A DNA stretch of 64,000 nt from Gnetum montanum (GCA_015680685.1 MNCI01033329.1:133731-197730), one strand, 5' to 3'. Shown: positions 48,634-60,970, counted from the first letter of the stretch. The notes: generated from the sequence alone by a model not told the origin. Program-made: numbers and translations.

Positions 48634-49539
48634 TGTATGTTTTTTGAGCTTGGTTGTAGGTTTTGCTTTAAAATGGTTTTGTTTTGCACAAATTTGAGCT
48701 TTCATCTTATATTTCACAAGGAAGTATTTTTTTGCCACATTAGCACATAGAACTGGTTCATAGAAATATTTTTCTATTCTACTGAGCTCATCTAGAATGA
48801 CTCTACCAGCTCAACATCATGTGAACTTCAATAGGTTTTTTTTTTAAATCATTCTCAACTCTTCTTTTTGGCTTTACAAAGATAGTTCAATTAGTTATAC
48901 CATGTTAACTTTGTTTTCATTGATGGAATTTAGTGGGGCCAAGCTAAATAGTTTTAGAGCATGTGTGCAAAATAATTTTAACCAACCTTAGCTTATAAAA
49001 CCAACTCGTAGAAATATTTTTGTTTCTACAAAGGGTTGAAAAACAACTCTACCATGTCAAGCTAGAAATAAAGTGTGAAATAGAACTATTTTTGTTCCAC
49101 AAAGGGCTCCAATTGGCTCTACCACATCAACTTTTGAGATAAGCTCTTATTTAAAATCAACTCTAGATTCATTGTTTGGTTCAATGAAAGCTTGTTAAAG
49201 AATAGCTCTATCACATTAACATTTTATTTTTCTTCTTCCACACACCCAACCTTGATCTAAAGCCTTATCTCTTTTTAGTAAATATTTAGAACCAACTTTT
49301 GGTTCTACTATGCACCATACCATAGCAACTTGTAGAACCAATTTTTAAAACCAATTTTTGGTTCTACAAAGCTCTTCCAAAATAGCTCTGCAATGTCAGC
49401 TACTTTACCACAAGCACAAGAAAGCTTCTTTTAGAAGAAATAGTAAAGTCATGAGAAACAAAAATCTTCATATTTTTTTTAAAAGGATCACTTCCATGTC
49501 AGCACCAGTGAAAGAAAAGCTCATAGCAAAGAATATTAT
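48634..49539 (+). repeat. 3' LTR of Copia I, interrupted
   Basis: Starts TGTATGTTTTTTGAGC after the purine tract. It then carries hairpin units (GTAGAACCAA..TTTTTGGTTCTACAAAG, GCTCTACCATGT.AGC) at 48745, 49000, 49090, 49285 and 49335. At 49540 the LTR start of Gypsy C replaces it. The missing remainder was not found after Gypsy C. Confidence 0.75.
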
Positions 49540-52500
49540 TGTTACATTTCAACCATTTATGGAGAAAGGATTAAGCTAGTTTAACTAAAGTAAGAAAATT
49601 GTATATGGCTCTTGATTCTAATATAACTCTATATAAGAAACGAACTCTATTTCAAAATAATTTAGAACTTTGAATTAAAAGAACAAAAATATTAGGCAAT
49701 AATTGCATTCTTTGAGTTTCAAAATTTTAAAGCCAAGCTCTAGTATGAGCTATAGCATGAATAAAGCTTTAGAAAATTAAGCTCCAAAGTGAAGTTAAGA
49801 GCCAATGAATTTAAAGAGTGCACATAAGAAAAAAAAGATTTTTGATTCTACAAAGTAGCTATGAAACAAGCTCTACCATGTTAGAATTTACAAAAATAAC
49901 TTCAGCTAAACAAAAAGAATTGTATAATTGAAAATTGATTCTATGAAGAAGCTCTATGAGCCACAAAAATTGAGTGGATCTATCTTGGCACATCAGCTCC
50001 TTTGTAGAACGTAGTTATAGAACCAAAAATTGGTTCTACAATAAGCTCACCCTTCCATTTCATAAGCCACATCAACCCAGCTCAATGCATAATGTCAAGT
50101 CAACATTTATATGAAGATTTACAAGATCGAGATGAATGAAAATCTTCATCTACCACATTAGTATCTACAATGTCAAACTCATAGAGCTAGTTTATGAAGC
50201 CAAAATTTAATTCTATGAAGGAGCTTGAAATTGGTTCTACCATGTTAGCATTTGTAAAGCTACTAGTTCATAGAACCAAATTTTGGCCTTACAAGAAATC
50301 TCATTTTTTATTCTACTTTGTTAACTCATAGAAGAGTTTTGTAGCATTAAAAATGATTCTACCAATAGGCTCCACCATGTAAACATGTAGAGGAAGCTCA
50401 TAGAAGCAAAAAATGGCTCTACGAGATGGTTCTATCACATTAGCCCATGAAGCTAGTTAGTGAAGCTACAATTCAAATTTACAAACAAACTCATTCTTAG
50501 CTCTATCATGTCAGCTCATAAAAGAGATTTGTAAAGCTTAAATATGGTTATATAAAAAATCTCTACAACATAAGCTCCCAAGTTAGCTTAGGTTTGTAGA
50601 ACCAAAATCCAATTCTACAAAGAAGCTGTATGAGCCACATCATCATTTTTGTGCATAAACTCATGAAGGATATTCATAGAATGGATCTAAGAAATAGCTC
50701 TATCAAGTTAGCTTCATTAGCTTGTAGAGGAAGTTTATAGATATTTAAAGTAGTTTTACAAAGAAGATATACCATGTTAGTGTCACACCACATTACCTCA
50801 TAGAGAAGATTTGTAGAGCTCAAAAATGATTCTAAAAAAAGGCTCTATCACATTAGCATATGTCATGCTATCTTACTTCTAGAGATAGTTCATAGAATCA
50901 AACTTCTATTTTGCAAGCACACTCTACCACATTGGCATCTTAACACATCAACTATAGAAAAGGGTCATACAATCAAAATTCAACTTCACAAGCAGCACAT
51001 TTTCAGCCCTACCATGTGACAACTTCAAAGAGCAATATACTACTAGTTTGTAGAGCCAAGAATTTACTATACAAAAGAGTAGAAAAATAGTTTTACAAGC
51101 CACATTAGAGCTCATCTTGGGCCCAGAAAAGGTTACTTTTCACACACATGCACATTTTTTTTTAAATCTAGCTCAATGAGCGGTGAGGCACAACACATAA
51201 AATAGAATACTAGCCTTACGAAGAAGCCCAAAAATCATTTATCCATGTCAACTCTTCAATATAATGAGTCAAAATAGCTCTATGGAAAGATTCAAGAAAG
51301 ATCTCTATGGCTAACATTAGCATGAAAAAAAACAAAGGCTATGCGAAAACAAAGCTATATCAACAAATAGAGCTAGAAACCAAAACAAAGATAAGGATAG
51401 TATGGAACCACCATCAAAGCTTAGAGCAGGAAGCATGAAGCTGTCATTGAAGTGCAAAGCCACCATAAATAAAAACAAGCTATATCTATGCAAAAAAAGT
51501 AGAGAGGAATGGGAATCATTGATTTAACTAAGAGCTAACAGAAAGTTGTTAAATCAATATGAATAGGTTCATTGAAATTTTCTATTAACAAGTACTGCAA
51601 TTATGGCTAAAATTACTTAGGAACAAGCTTGGATTTAAACCAACATAGAAGCTACTCTAACAAGAATAGCAAATTTCATAACTAAATCGGTTGTAGGAGA
51701 AAAGAGCTTTGAAATAAGCCTTAAAGAAACTTAATGACTTTAAACTAAAACATAATGAATTAGGCTGATAAAAACCTCTCTTAACTCATGAGAGTTACTA
51801 GTTAAGGGGCTAAAAATTTAAAGAATGAGAGGAATTTATTAATAGAAGAGTTATCTAATGCCCTACAGTTATATGAAGAGGACGTTAGGCAACTATAGCT
51901 TTTGAATTTTTGTAATGGTTGTAACTATGAGAGGCTACTATATAAATCCTAGAGTAGATTTGTTAAAGCCATGAAGCTTGGGAAGAAAATATTAAAAAGG
52001 CTAGGAGTGATTTCTTATACAATGACATTCTTACTTCAAATTTAATTCAGCGAATTCTTATTTTCTTGCTTTATCATAGTTCCTTAAATAGTGGTGAAGA
52101 TTATATTCTACCTAGCATCTCATTCTTGGAATTGTTTAAAATCACTTGAATAGCTTTAGTCTTACTAATATTTGGTATTTGTCTACTAGTTTGAAATAGC
52201 TTTAGATTTCACAATGTTGGTTCATGTTGAAAATAGTCCACTTCAAATTGCTTGTTTAAGCCAAAGGGTTTAATAATTTTTGGTATTATTGAATGATTTG
52301 AAATAGCTTTGCTTTACAAAGTGTTTACTCATGTCAGTAGTACCTCATTTCAATGTTTAAGATTCTATGCAATTCTCCTATTTTACTCTCCACAATCCAT
52401 TGAATCTTGTTCTATTTTTAGTTTTCTTATAGAATTTTCACTCTAGGGAAGATTGGTAGTAGATTTTGTGGAATTGCGCTTAAGAATTAGATGAAATATT

Positions 52501-52900
52501 AGTTTTTATAGGTAATGTATAATATGGATTACATAGATTCAATAGCTTTGATATAGCAAGAAATTTTGTTTCACCCACATAAGAGAGTAAAAATGGTTGA
52601 ATCTTTTTATAAAAGTGTTTTTATCTATTTAACTCTTGATACAAAATATTGTAAAATTAGTACTAAATGATAGCTTAAAACACATAGCTTTCTCTATAAT
52701 CATTGAGGTTATTTGAAGGCATTCGGGCCTTGATGTTTTCAGAGACTAGAAAACACCTAAATGTGAGTTCAAAAGAATCCTCATCCTTGTGACTTTCATT
52801 ATGAGCAAGAGGAAAACAATGGTGCTAAATAGAGCTCTTACCCACTATTAGTTCCTTATGATTAAGGAATTATTAACAAAGTAATGTGGTCTAAAATAGG
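49540..52900 (+). repeat. 5' LTR and leader of Gypsy C, hairpin-rich
   Basis: Begins TGTTACATTTCAACC, as at 62323. From 49840 to 51140 it holds many degenerate units with TAGAACCAAAA and TTGGTTCTACAA, as in TAGAACCAAAAATTGGTTCT at 50021. From 51500 it is AT-rich with no frame. The LTR/leader boundary is unclear. A GGTACCAACAG at 52900 might be a primer site but fits poorly. Confidence 0.55.
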
Positions 52901-53149
52901 TACCAACAGTACTTTTTAACACTAGAAGAAGGAAAAGAGTTAACTAGTTACTCAGTTCATTAGTGAACAACATTATAAATTTGATGAATTTAAAAATACT
53001 ACAAAGTACTCTGATTATAAGACTGATCATTCAAGAAGATAAGGAAAAAATTTTTAAACTAGGGATAATTAGTAGAATAAAAAACTAGAAGGTTTAGAAA
53101 GTCACCTCTTCTATCCAGGTTACCATTCTTAAAGATAAGACAAAGAAAT

Positions 53150-54400
53150 TCTAGGTGTTCAACAATAAGAAGGAATTCCAACATGGTAAATCTACCACTA
53201 GTAAATCCTTAATAAAGAGCCACATTACTAAGATTTTTGAATATCCAAAGGTAGTTTACAAATAGTTACTTGAGTCATATATTTTTAGAAAAACTTATCT
53301 AGCTAAAGAGTTTTTTAATTTGTTTGAGTTATGTTTAGCACATGCAAATGTCCAACATCAAGAGCAAGCTTGCAGGCTATTTGTAGCAAACTTAAGAGAT
53401 ATGGCTTAATTTTTGTATTCCAATTTACCAAAAAATTGCATCACTAACTAGACTAATTTGAAAAATTCATTCTTAGCTCAATTTCATAATCAAATTGACC
53501 AATAGAAATTATATTATGGGTTAGCCCAATCCAAACAAGGGTCTAAAGAATTAGTTATGGAATTTAACATTAAATTCCAATGGATTCATGGATTATTCCA
53601 AAGGCAATATAGACCCTCGAATGAAGTGCTTAGGGACACAAACTTAAAATCTATTAATCCAAGCATTTTTATCTAGGTAAGAAGAACTCTAAATTTAGTG
53701 ATCCTAAATAATTTTTTTAACAAGGCTATCCAATTAGAAAAATAATTAAACTTAGCTAACAAAGACTTTTTTAAGCACCATAAGCTAAATATACAAAATT
53801 TATCCCAGTATAAGGCATTATCCTCTATTGTTAAAAAAGATCAAGATTAGGAAAATGAAGATTCCAAGGAAAGAAAGCTTATGAAGGAAATATTCAACAA
53901 GGTAGTAAAGTTAGAAAAAGCACTAGCTAGAGTTAAGATAGAAGGAAAAAAGCATAGGAAACATAGACAACAAGATACCAAATCTGTGAATTTTGAGGAT
54001 GAAAGCAATGCAACCATTCTAATCTTTTCTACAATGAATCTAATAACAAGTTATCTAGTATTCATTACGCTAGTAAGTCATTTGAAAATGAATTAGGTGA
54101 TACTTCTTCTTTATCAAGTTCAAAAGAAGATTTATCTTTGATTGAGGAATATAATAGCAAAGATGGATCTAGATACAACCTAAGGTCAAAAGAAAAATTA
54201 ACCACATCTAGGCCTTCGAATGTTATTTTGATTTTTCCACCAAAAAAAATAATTTCAAACCAAATTAGAAGGAAAATAGAAATGAAAAGATCACATAAAT
54301 CAACCAAAATTCCCAAAATCAGTCACCCAATAAATGGTTTAGAAAATCAATCTTTTATCACAATGGATAATATGACTTAATAGAGGATCTAAAACACATA
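53150..54400 (+). pseudogene. Gypsy C gag, broken
   Basis: The plus frame from 53225 reads K-I-F-E-Y-P, then F-N-L-F-E-L-C-L-A-H-A-N-V (53320), C-R-L-F-V-A-N-L-R-D-M-A (53370), Y-S-N-L-P-K-N and L-A-Q-F-H-N-Q-I-D, which is the plant Retrotrans_gag pattern. Further on, F-N-I-K-F-Q-W-I-H (53560) and Y-R-P-S-N-E-V-L complete the domain. A charged tail (53881-54096) and Y-N-L-R-S-K-E-K-L (54174) follow. Stops are mostly TAG at likely Gln positions. Confidence 0.8.
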
Positions 54401-54569
54401 AATGTAAACATTAGTATATATCAGATTCTATAAATGGGATGTCATCAAATGAAAGTTTTAAAGCTGCTCAAGATACAAAGAAAGGCTGGAGAATCTAAAC
54501 TAAGTTATGTTTGTAATGAAGATAAAGCAGTAAAATCTAAATATTTGTGTACTCCAGACAAAGAAGCTC

Positions 54570-54890
54570 TTACAATGAAGTTGAATGATAAATGTCTATA
54601 AAATTTTTTAGTTGATTCAAAAGCTACTTCAACTATTATACCATTATCCATCTATAAGAAATTAGGATTATTACCTAAATAGTCTAATAAGAAGATTGTC
54701 CAAGTAGATAAGAGTAGAATAAAAATCATAGGAAAATTACTCAATGCCTTGCTTTAAATTGCTTCCAAACCTCATATTAAAAGTAGAATAACCATCCAAG
54801 TAGTTGATATCTCAAATTCATACAATCTCTTACTAAGTTAGATTTGGAGTAAAAACTTTTCTAGATATATATCAAGGGATTATCGACACA
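54570..54890 (+). pseudogene. Gypsy C aspartic protease, broken
   Basis: Reads L-V-D-S-K-A-T-S-T-I-I-P at about 54608, the D-S-G-A active site with Gly changed to Lys, then K-K-L-G-L-L-P-K, I-Q-V-V-D-I-S (54797) and N-L-L-L-S. The Lys change and stops make it inactive. Confidence 0.75.
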
Positions 54891-54891
54891 T

Positions 54892-55870
54892 GTGTTGACC
54901 CTGAAAGTACGAGCCTATAGCAAGCCCTTAATGATCAAGAATGTTCCTTTAGATGGAAAGAAAAAAGTAATTGAGATCGATATAAGACAACATTCATTAC
55001 AATGTGGGCCTTTTACTTATAGAAAAATGCCATTTGAATTGTCAAATGTTAGAGACACTTTCAAAAGAGTTATGGATATAGCTTTTAAATGATTAATAGG
55101 AAAGCTTGTTACAATTTATCTAGATGACATCACTGTTTACTCAAAGAAAAATAAAAGATAATATTAGTTATCTTTAGTAGATTTTCAATAGATGTCAAGA
55201 TTATGACATTTCTTTGAATCCTAGGAAGAGCATTTTTGGAGTAAAGTTTGGAAGCTTATTAGGACGTAGAATTTATTATAAATGTATAGTAATAGATAAT
55301 TCAAGGATCAAATCTATTCAAAATATTAGCACATAATCAACAAAAATTCACTTAGATCTTTCTTTGAAAAAAATAAATTTCAATAAGAAATTTATACAAG
55401 TATTTACTAAGATCACTAAACCTTTGATGTACATGCTCAAAAAGGATGTGCAAGTTAATAAGACACAAACATTAGAGAAGGAATTAGTTGAAATTAAAAA
55501 GGCTATTTATGAAGCCCCATGTTTAGTTAAACCAAAATTAAAAGAGGATTTCTTGCTATATGCTTTTAATTCTAGTGATTCGATCACTGCAACTTTAACT
55601 TAGAAATAAAATGGTTAGGCTATGGTAATAGAATTCTTTAGTTACTAGCTTAAAGGTTATGAATTAAACTACTCATATTTGGCAAAAAAGACATACATTG
55701 TGGTTAAGGCATTGATGCATTTTAAATATTACTTAGAAAGAACTTTAATCCATGTTATGATAACGGATCCTACTATTAAATAATTCTTAGCTCAAAATGA
55801 GATTAGGTTAAAAAGAAAAATTGGATCGCTAAGCTTCAAAGACTTAAATTTTTCTTAGAATTATGTAAAA
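54892..55870 (+). pseudogene. Gypsy C reverse transcriptase and RNase H, internally deleted
   Basis: 54892-55092 reads P-L-M-I-K-N-V-P-L-D-G, then G-P-F-T-Y-R-K-M-P-F-E-L and F-K-R-V-M-D-I-A-F-K, followed by Y-L-D-D-I-T-V-Y (55116), the catalytic box. The fingers and first palm part are missing. RNase H follows: L-E-K-E-L-V-E-I-K-K-A-I (55471), A-P-C-L-V-K-P, F-L-L-Y-A-F, I-E-F-F-S-Y (55629), Y-S-Y-L-A-K-K-T-Y (55673) and V-K-A-L-M-H-F-K-Y-Y. Confidence 0.85.
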
Positions 55871-56029
55871 TAATTGAAGGAATGAGATTAGCCAAATTAA
55901 TAGCTAAAGAAGTTGAAATATATGTATTAAATCCTAATATTGGAAATTAGTATGATGAAATTCTAGAATTTTTTGCTTCAAAAAAAGGTCCAAGATAATT
56001 TGATTATAAGTTAAAGAAGATTTTTTCTT

Positions 56030-56303
56030 AAAAGGACAACAGGTTTTTGGTGAAATATGCAATTTTATATAGGAAATATTTTAGAGGATATTTGTTAGTG
56101 TGTTGGGAATGATCAAATTGAGCTTGTATTAGACCAATTCCATGATCATGCAAACTTGCTTTATGATTCACTGAAATTTACTATGCAACACATATTATGT
56201 TATGGATTTTATTGGCCAAACATGTATTAATATATAATTTTGAAGATTAAATGTTCTTACAAATATCAAATTCATGGACCCAAAATCAAGAAAGCTAGTG
56301 ATG
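56030..56303 (+). pseudogene. Gypsy C integrase, N-terminal part
   Basis: Reads D-Q-I-E-L-V-L-D-Q-F-H-D-H-A-N-L-L (56113), Y-G-F-Y-W-P-N-M-Y (56211) and C-S-Y-K-Y, a decayed H-H-C-C zinc-binding domain, then K-K-A-S at 56290. The reading stops at the element B insertion and resumes at 60971. Confidence 0.8.
56299..56303 (+). repeat. Target-site duplication of element B, left
   Basis: AGTGA here and AGTGC at 60971-60975 flank element B. The longer shared CTAGTG (56297 and 60969) supports the pairing. Confidence 0.75.
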
Positions 56304-56980
56304 AAAAGCTTCCATTGATTTCAAAATCCAAGCTCTCTCAAAGTCGCAAAACAACAAATTTGAATAAGAAAATAAAAATGAAAGCTTTATTCTTACACAA
56401 ATTGAGAAATTACATATGAGAGGAAGTACAACTCCCAAGGAAAGACAAGATATTCAATCCAACTCTCACACACTTTACCTCTCTTTCTACTCTTCTCTCA
56501 ACTCCTTACACTCTCTCTTTCTCTCTCTAGACTCTCTTAATCAAATTAAAGGCACAAGAAGTCTATATATATCCTTTTCCCCTTGTCTCTTCATCTTTCT
56601 TCTAATTTTTTATTCAATTTAATGTCTACTAAAATCTGTGTGAGACCTCTTTGAGAAATAGTATACATCTATTCCCAATGTAGAGGATATCAAAGTAGAT
56701 GTCTTGGGAAAGATGTCATGCAATAGACATCTTGACTAAGACATCTAATATGTAGTTGGAATGTCTCAATTGTAGTTGGGACTTCTTAGTTGTAAGGGAA
56801 AAATACAAAAATGCTTATTTTAAGGCCTGGAACCTCCAAACACCTTCAAAAAAGTTCCCATAGCCCCCAAAACATCCTAAAGTCATCAAAATAGTCCCAA
56901 AACACTCCCAAACATGCCAAAACTCTAGGTAAAGATCCCATCAATGAAGAGATGCTACTTTGACTTGTTTGATATCAACA
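56304..56980 (-). repeat. 3' LTR of element B
   Basis: Matches 60231-60970 (CCAAGCTCTCTCAAAGT, ATGAAAGCTTTATTCTT, CTCTTTCTCTCTCTA and CCAAACATGCCAAAACTCTA blocks). The minus strand starts TGTTGATATC after the purine tract. It lacks about 50 bp seen in the other copy near 60400-60460. Confidence 0.9.
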
Positions 56981-56995
56981 TCCTCCTTCTTCAAA
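56981..56995 (-). other. Polypurine tract of element B
   Basis: The minus strand reads TGAAGAAGGAGGA directly before the TGTTGATATC start of the 3' LTR. Confidence 0.85.
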
Positions 56996-57293
56996 AGATT
57001 CTTGATTCCTAGACAAGATGCCTTTACACATCAAATAGCTTTTGCCCCCTTACATAGGCCACAAGTTACACACAAACAAAGTTACAACATACATGGAATG
57101 GGTAGGGCTCATAACATTTTTTCTCTACCATTTCAACTTATTTCACAGACACATATAAACACACAACACAGTGTATGCATGACACACATAAACACATACT
57201 CACACAAGCACAATTTTGTGCTTACATCATAATGGAGAAATTCATGAAAGAAGAGTGAATATGGTCTTTACCCTCAAAGGCTTCACCATGTTT

Positions 57294-58521
57294 TTATTTT
57301 AAGAGCACCAAATCCCATGTGCTTCTTTCATGACCTACAACAAAAGAAAAGTAAGAAAATTCAAAAGGATTAGAACTCCTCAAATCAATTTCCCTTCTTC
57401 CATCCTTTTTCCTCTTCTTCACCTTCTTCTTATTGATGTTTGAAAGGCTACCACTTATCTTCCCTTCATCATGATCATCACAATGTAGATTTTCTTCATG
57501 CTGATCATCCATTTGACAACTAAGATAATCAAGGTCATCAAAACCTTTGACAAATTCATCCTTGTCACAATCCATAGAAACATATCCAATTTCTGGAAAA
57601 TCATATCATTATTAATGTCTTCACCAACATCAATAATAACATTTCTACTATGAATCACATCATAGCCATCATTATTCCATACAAAATCAAATTCATTACC
57701 ATCATTAGCTTTGCTTTCACTAACAGTGTTATTAAAAGTTACATTGCTTGTATCAAACAAAACAAAACTCCCAAAATTATCATAATTACTACAATGATCA
57801 TGATGCACATCATTATCACTAAAAAAACCACTATTAAGCTAAAATGAAAAACTAACATTCATCACACTAGCTTCAACATGATAGACATCACTACCATCAA
57901 CAAGGTAAAGCTCACACTTACATCTTCATGGCTTCTCCCATCCAATTTTGTTTCAAGTTGATCTTTGACATGTGGTTGTCCAATCTCACTAAAGCTTGAA
58001 GGTTTAAGATCCCAAATAGGAGTTCCAAATTTCAATGGCTTCTCCTCTTCAAAGGAATCATCAACAATCTCTTCATCCCATTTTGGAGGTACCAAATCAA
58101 AAAATAAACTCTCCTCCATGGCTTTAACATCATTTTCATCACAAACACCATCAAAGAAATCATTCTTCCACATATTTTGGCTAGAATACTCACCTATATT
58201 CCATGAGATAGCCTCAACTTAGCTTAGAATCTTCTTTCCATTGCCATAAAGTATAGAACAATTGCAAAAAGTATGAGAATCATAACTTCTAGTAATGCTC
58301 TTAACCCTTCTTGGAGAAGTCCCTTAATTCATACCACTCCTTTGGCTTGGATACTTCACCTCCAATGACTCATGAGGTAGGAGCTTTCCTTGTTTATCAA
58401 CATACATCATCTTGGACCTTAAAGATCTCTTAGTCATTTTAATGAAGTCCTTGGTCTCCTTCCTTGAAACCTTGGAGTATTGAGCACTCCTTTGCTCAGT
58501 AAGAGATACTTGAGAACTCAT
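57294..58521 (-). pseudogene. ORF2 segment of element B
   Basis: Minus-strand blocks: 58521-58324 (M-S-S-Q-V-S-L-T-E-Q, then basic), 58173-57862 (acidic: M-E-E-S-L-F-F-D-L-V-P-P-K-W-D-E-E), and 57575-57294 (H-D-E-G-K-I-S-G-S-L-S-N-I-N-K-K-K then K-K-R-K-K). All three recur in element A in the same order. The segment follows gag with no protease between. It may be a long C-terminal extension of gag or a second protein. I know of no function; the basic K-K-R-K-K tail could bind nucleic acid or act in nuclear import. Confidence 0.65.
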
Positions 58522-58539
58522 TTTTCATTGATCTCTACT

Positions 58540-59867
58540 TCATTAGATATTTATTCTTTCTCATTTTCTTGATTAACATTTACATTTTCCATAAAAATGC
58601 AAGAATTAATTTCTATTGCATATTCAATCCCAAGAGATCTACCTTCATTGGAGGATTCTTCCTTTGCTAAGATTTGGAGTTCCATTTTCTTGAAAACCTT
58701 TAGCTTATTAGACTCCCATTTTTTGTTTCCCTTTTCATCATAATTGAAGCATTGAAGGTTGGAGGCATAGTCATTTCCTTGATCCTTTCCGTACTTGGAG
58801 TAGTCTTTCTTGGAATTGTGGACCTCCTTAAACTTCTCTTTCTTCTCATTGGTGTCTTCCTTGGCATTTCAATTCTATTTGGCTCTTTTCTCACTTTCAA
58901 AAGCTTTGGATTTCTTACCCTTAGAAGATTTAAGATCTCTAGTGTAGCCTTGAAGTTTCTTTTTAACCTTAAGAGCTAATTCAAAAGCCTCATCCAATGT
59001 TTGGGGTTCATAGAAGGTTAGCTCTTGTTGATACTCTCTTTTTAGTCCTTCTTAAAAGTTAGATGTGTGTTCATAATCATCCTAATGAACTTTTGCAAGT
59101 TCAAAAGCTTTACAAAAATATATGTAGTAGTCCTTCACACTCTTATGGCCTATCCTTAGGTACTTCAATTTTACGATGACCTCTTATCTATGATGAGCCT
59201 TCTCAAATTTTTGCTTGAGCATGAATTGCATTAAAGACTAATCCTTGATAGGAGTACCATTATTCACCTTGTAATAATTAGTTTCCTTCTCCAACCATAC
59301 AAATACTATGCCTTCCAATTTGGTTTCAACAAAAGACACCTTTTGATGATTTTCCACATCTTCAAGTTCAAAGTACTTGTTAATCATTTTCAACCAAGAG
59401 AATAAAGATTCAATTCCTTCCATGTTATTGAAGGATTTGATATCAACATGAGGAATCCTTGAAGCATGTCTAAAATATTTTGCAAGATTGACTACAATTC
59501 CTTCACCTTTCTTTCTTTGAGGCTTAGAAGGAAGTTTCTTTTTTCCTTTCCTAGGAAAATTAAAGATGTGAGACTTATTTTTAACACTAGGAGCATGAAT
59601 AAAAACATCATCTTGAGCTTCTCCTTCTCCAAAGTAGTCATCTTTAAAAGGAATATCATCTCCAAGGGATGGCATTGAGGAATGTCTTGAAGAATGTCTT
59701 CGTGAAGAATTGCATGACTTGTACCCTTACCTGGATACTTTTGATGAAGTATCATGTCTTTTGTTCTCTCCAATATTTTCAATTTTCTCAATACTGAGCT
59801 TGAGATAATTTCTCATTTCATCAATGTTTCTTGAAAAATATTGAACTACTTTCGTCTTTGGAGGCAT
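58540..59867 (-). pseudogene. Gag of element B, nearly complete but broken
   Basis: The minus-strand ATG at 59867-59865 gives M-P-P-K-T-K-V-V-Q-Y-F-S-R-N-I-D-E. An open 145-codon stretch (59675-59238) holds the capsid start: L-F-S-W-L-K-M-I-N-K-Y-F-E-L-E-D-V, then K-V-S-F-V-E-T-K-L and V-W-L-E-K-E, the plant Gypsy gag pattern. It continues with Q-F-M-L-K-Q-K-F, Y-L-R-I-G-H-K-S-V-K-D-Y-Y, F-C-K-A-F-E-L, G-L-K-R-E-Y-Q-Q-E-L and T-L-D-E-A-F-E-L-A-L-K-V. The zinc knuckle is degenerate (C-F-N-Y-D near 58750). About six stops interrupt it. Confidence 0.85.
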
Positions 59868-60211
59868 GATGGAAATTGATCTAAAAGGAAATTTTTACAA
59901 AATTCTACAAGCAAAGGTGAAATTTTCAAGATTTCTCAAGGAATGAGACAAGAAATTCTCATATCTTAATAGAAATGAGCATAATATCTTCAAACCCTAG
60001 ATATTACAAGCCAATGAATGTCCAATTTCATAATTATCTTCCAATTCTTGAAAGATATGACAAACTTAGGGATCAAATGGAAATTTTCAAACCCTAGGAT
60101 AAGTAGAATAAGTATCAAGAGAGAATTCATCCAAGCTTGAGAATTTGGAGTGATTCTTTGCAATTGAGATGAAAATTATCCACTTGAATGTAATTGTCTT
60201 CAATTCCAAGA

Positions 60212-60226
60212 AACTCTAATACTAAT
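60212..60226 (-). other. Primer binding site of element B
   Basis: The minus strand reads TTAGTATTAGAGTTT, the Met-tRNA primer site with G-to-A and C-to-T changes, 4-5 bp after the 5' LTR end. Confidence 0.8.
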
Positions 60227-60230
60227 TTTA

Positions 60231-60970
60231 TGAGGAGCTTCCATGGATTCCATAATCCAAGCTCTCTCAAAGTTACAAAATAGAAAATTTGAAAAAGAAA
60301 AGGAAAATGAAAGCTTTATTCTTGCTCAAATTGAGAAATTACGTATGAAAGGAAGCACAATTTCTAAGGAAAAACAATAGATTTAATCCAACCCTCACAC
60401 ACTCAATCAAAGTAATCACACACATAAGGATGATCATTAAGGAACCTTGTCAAGACTTTACCTCTCCTTCTACTCTTGTCTCAACTCCCTAAACTCTCTC
60501 TTTCTCTCTCTAAACTCTCTTGATAAAATTGAAGGTCCAATAATTCTATCTATATCTTTTCCCCCTACTTCTTCATCTTTCTTCTAATTTATCATTCAAT
60601 TTAATGTTTGTTAAAATCTATGTGAGACATCTCTGAGAAACAATAGGCGTCTATCCCAAGTGTAGAGGATATCAAAGTACATGTATTGGGGAAGACATCT
60701 TGTAGTAGATGTCTTGACTGAGACATCTAATATGCAGTTGGAATGCCTTGCTTATAGTCGGGACATCTCACCTGCAAGGTCAAAAATACAAAAATTCTTG
60801 TATTGTGTCTTGAAACCTTTAGATACCTCCAAACAAGTCCCCATAGCCCCCTAGAACATCCTAAAGTCATCACAATAGTTCCAAAACACTTCCAAACATG
60901 CCAAAACTCTAGGGAAAGATTCCATCAATGGAGAGATGTTACTTTGGCCTATTTGATGTTCACTTCAACT
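60231..60970 (-). repeat. 5' LTR of element B
   Basis: Direct repeat of 56304-56980. The plus-strand copy starts TGAGGAGCTTCC. The last base before the target duplication is T where A is expected, so the minus strand starts AG and not TG. Confidence 0.9.

Larger units (their letters stand above)
56304..60970 (-). mobile_element. Non-autonomous Gypsy element B
   Basis: 4667 bp inserted into the integrase gene of Gypsy C. LTRs are 56304-56980 and 60231-60970. On the minus strand the order is 5' LTR, primer site (60212-60226), gag, ORF2, purine tract (56981-56992), 3' LTR. A 5-bp target duplication (AGTGA/AGTGC) flanks it, and host integrase reading continues on both sides. There is no protease, RT, RNase H or integrase, so it depended on another Gypsy element. 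It is a relative of A by LTR end sequence, ORF2 and lack of pol. Confidence 0.9.

Noticed and set aside
52895-52915. GGTACCAACAG as primer binding site of Gypsy C
   Set aside because: It fits no plant primer site I can name and no LTR end is visible beside it.
57965-58222. 85-codon plus-strand Ser-rich frame
   Set aside because: Antisense of the acidic ORF2 segment of element B, which is conserved on the minus strand in element A.
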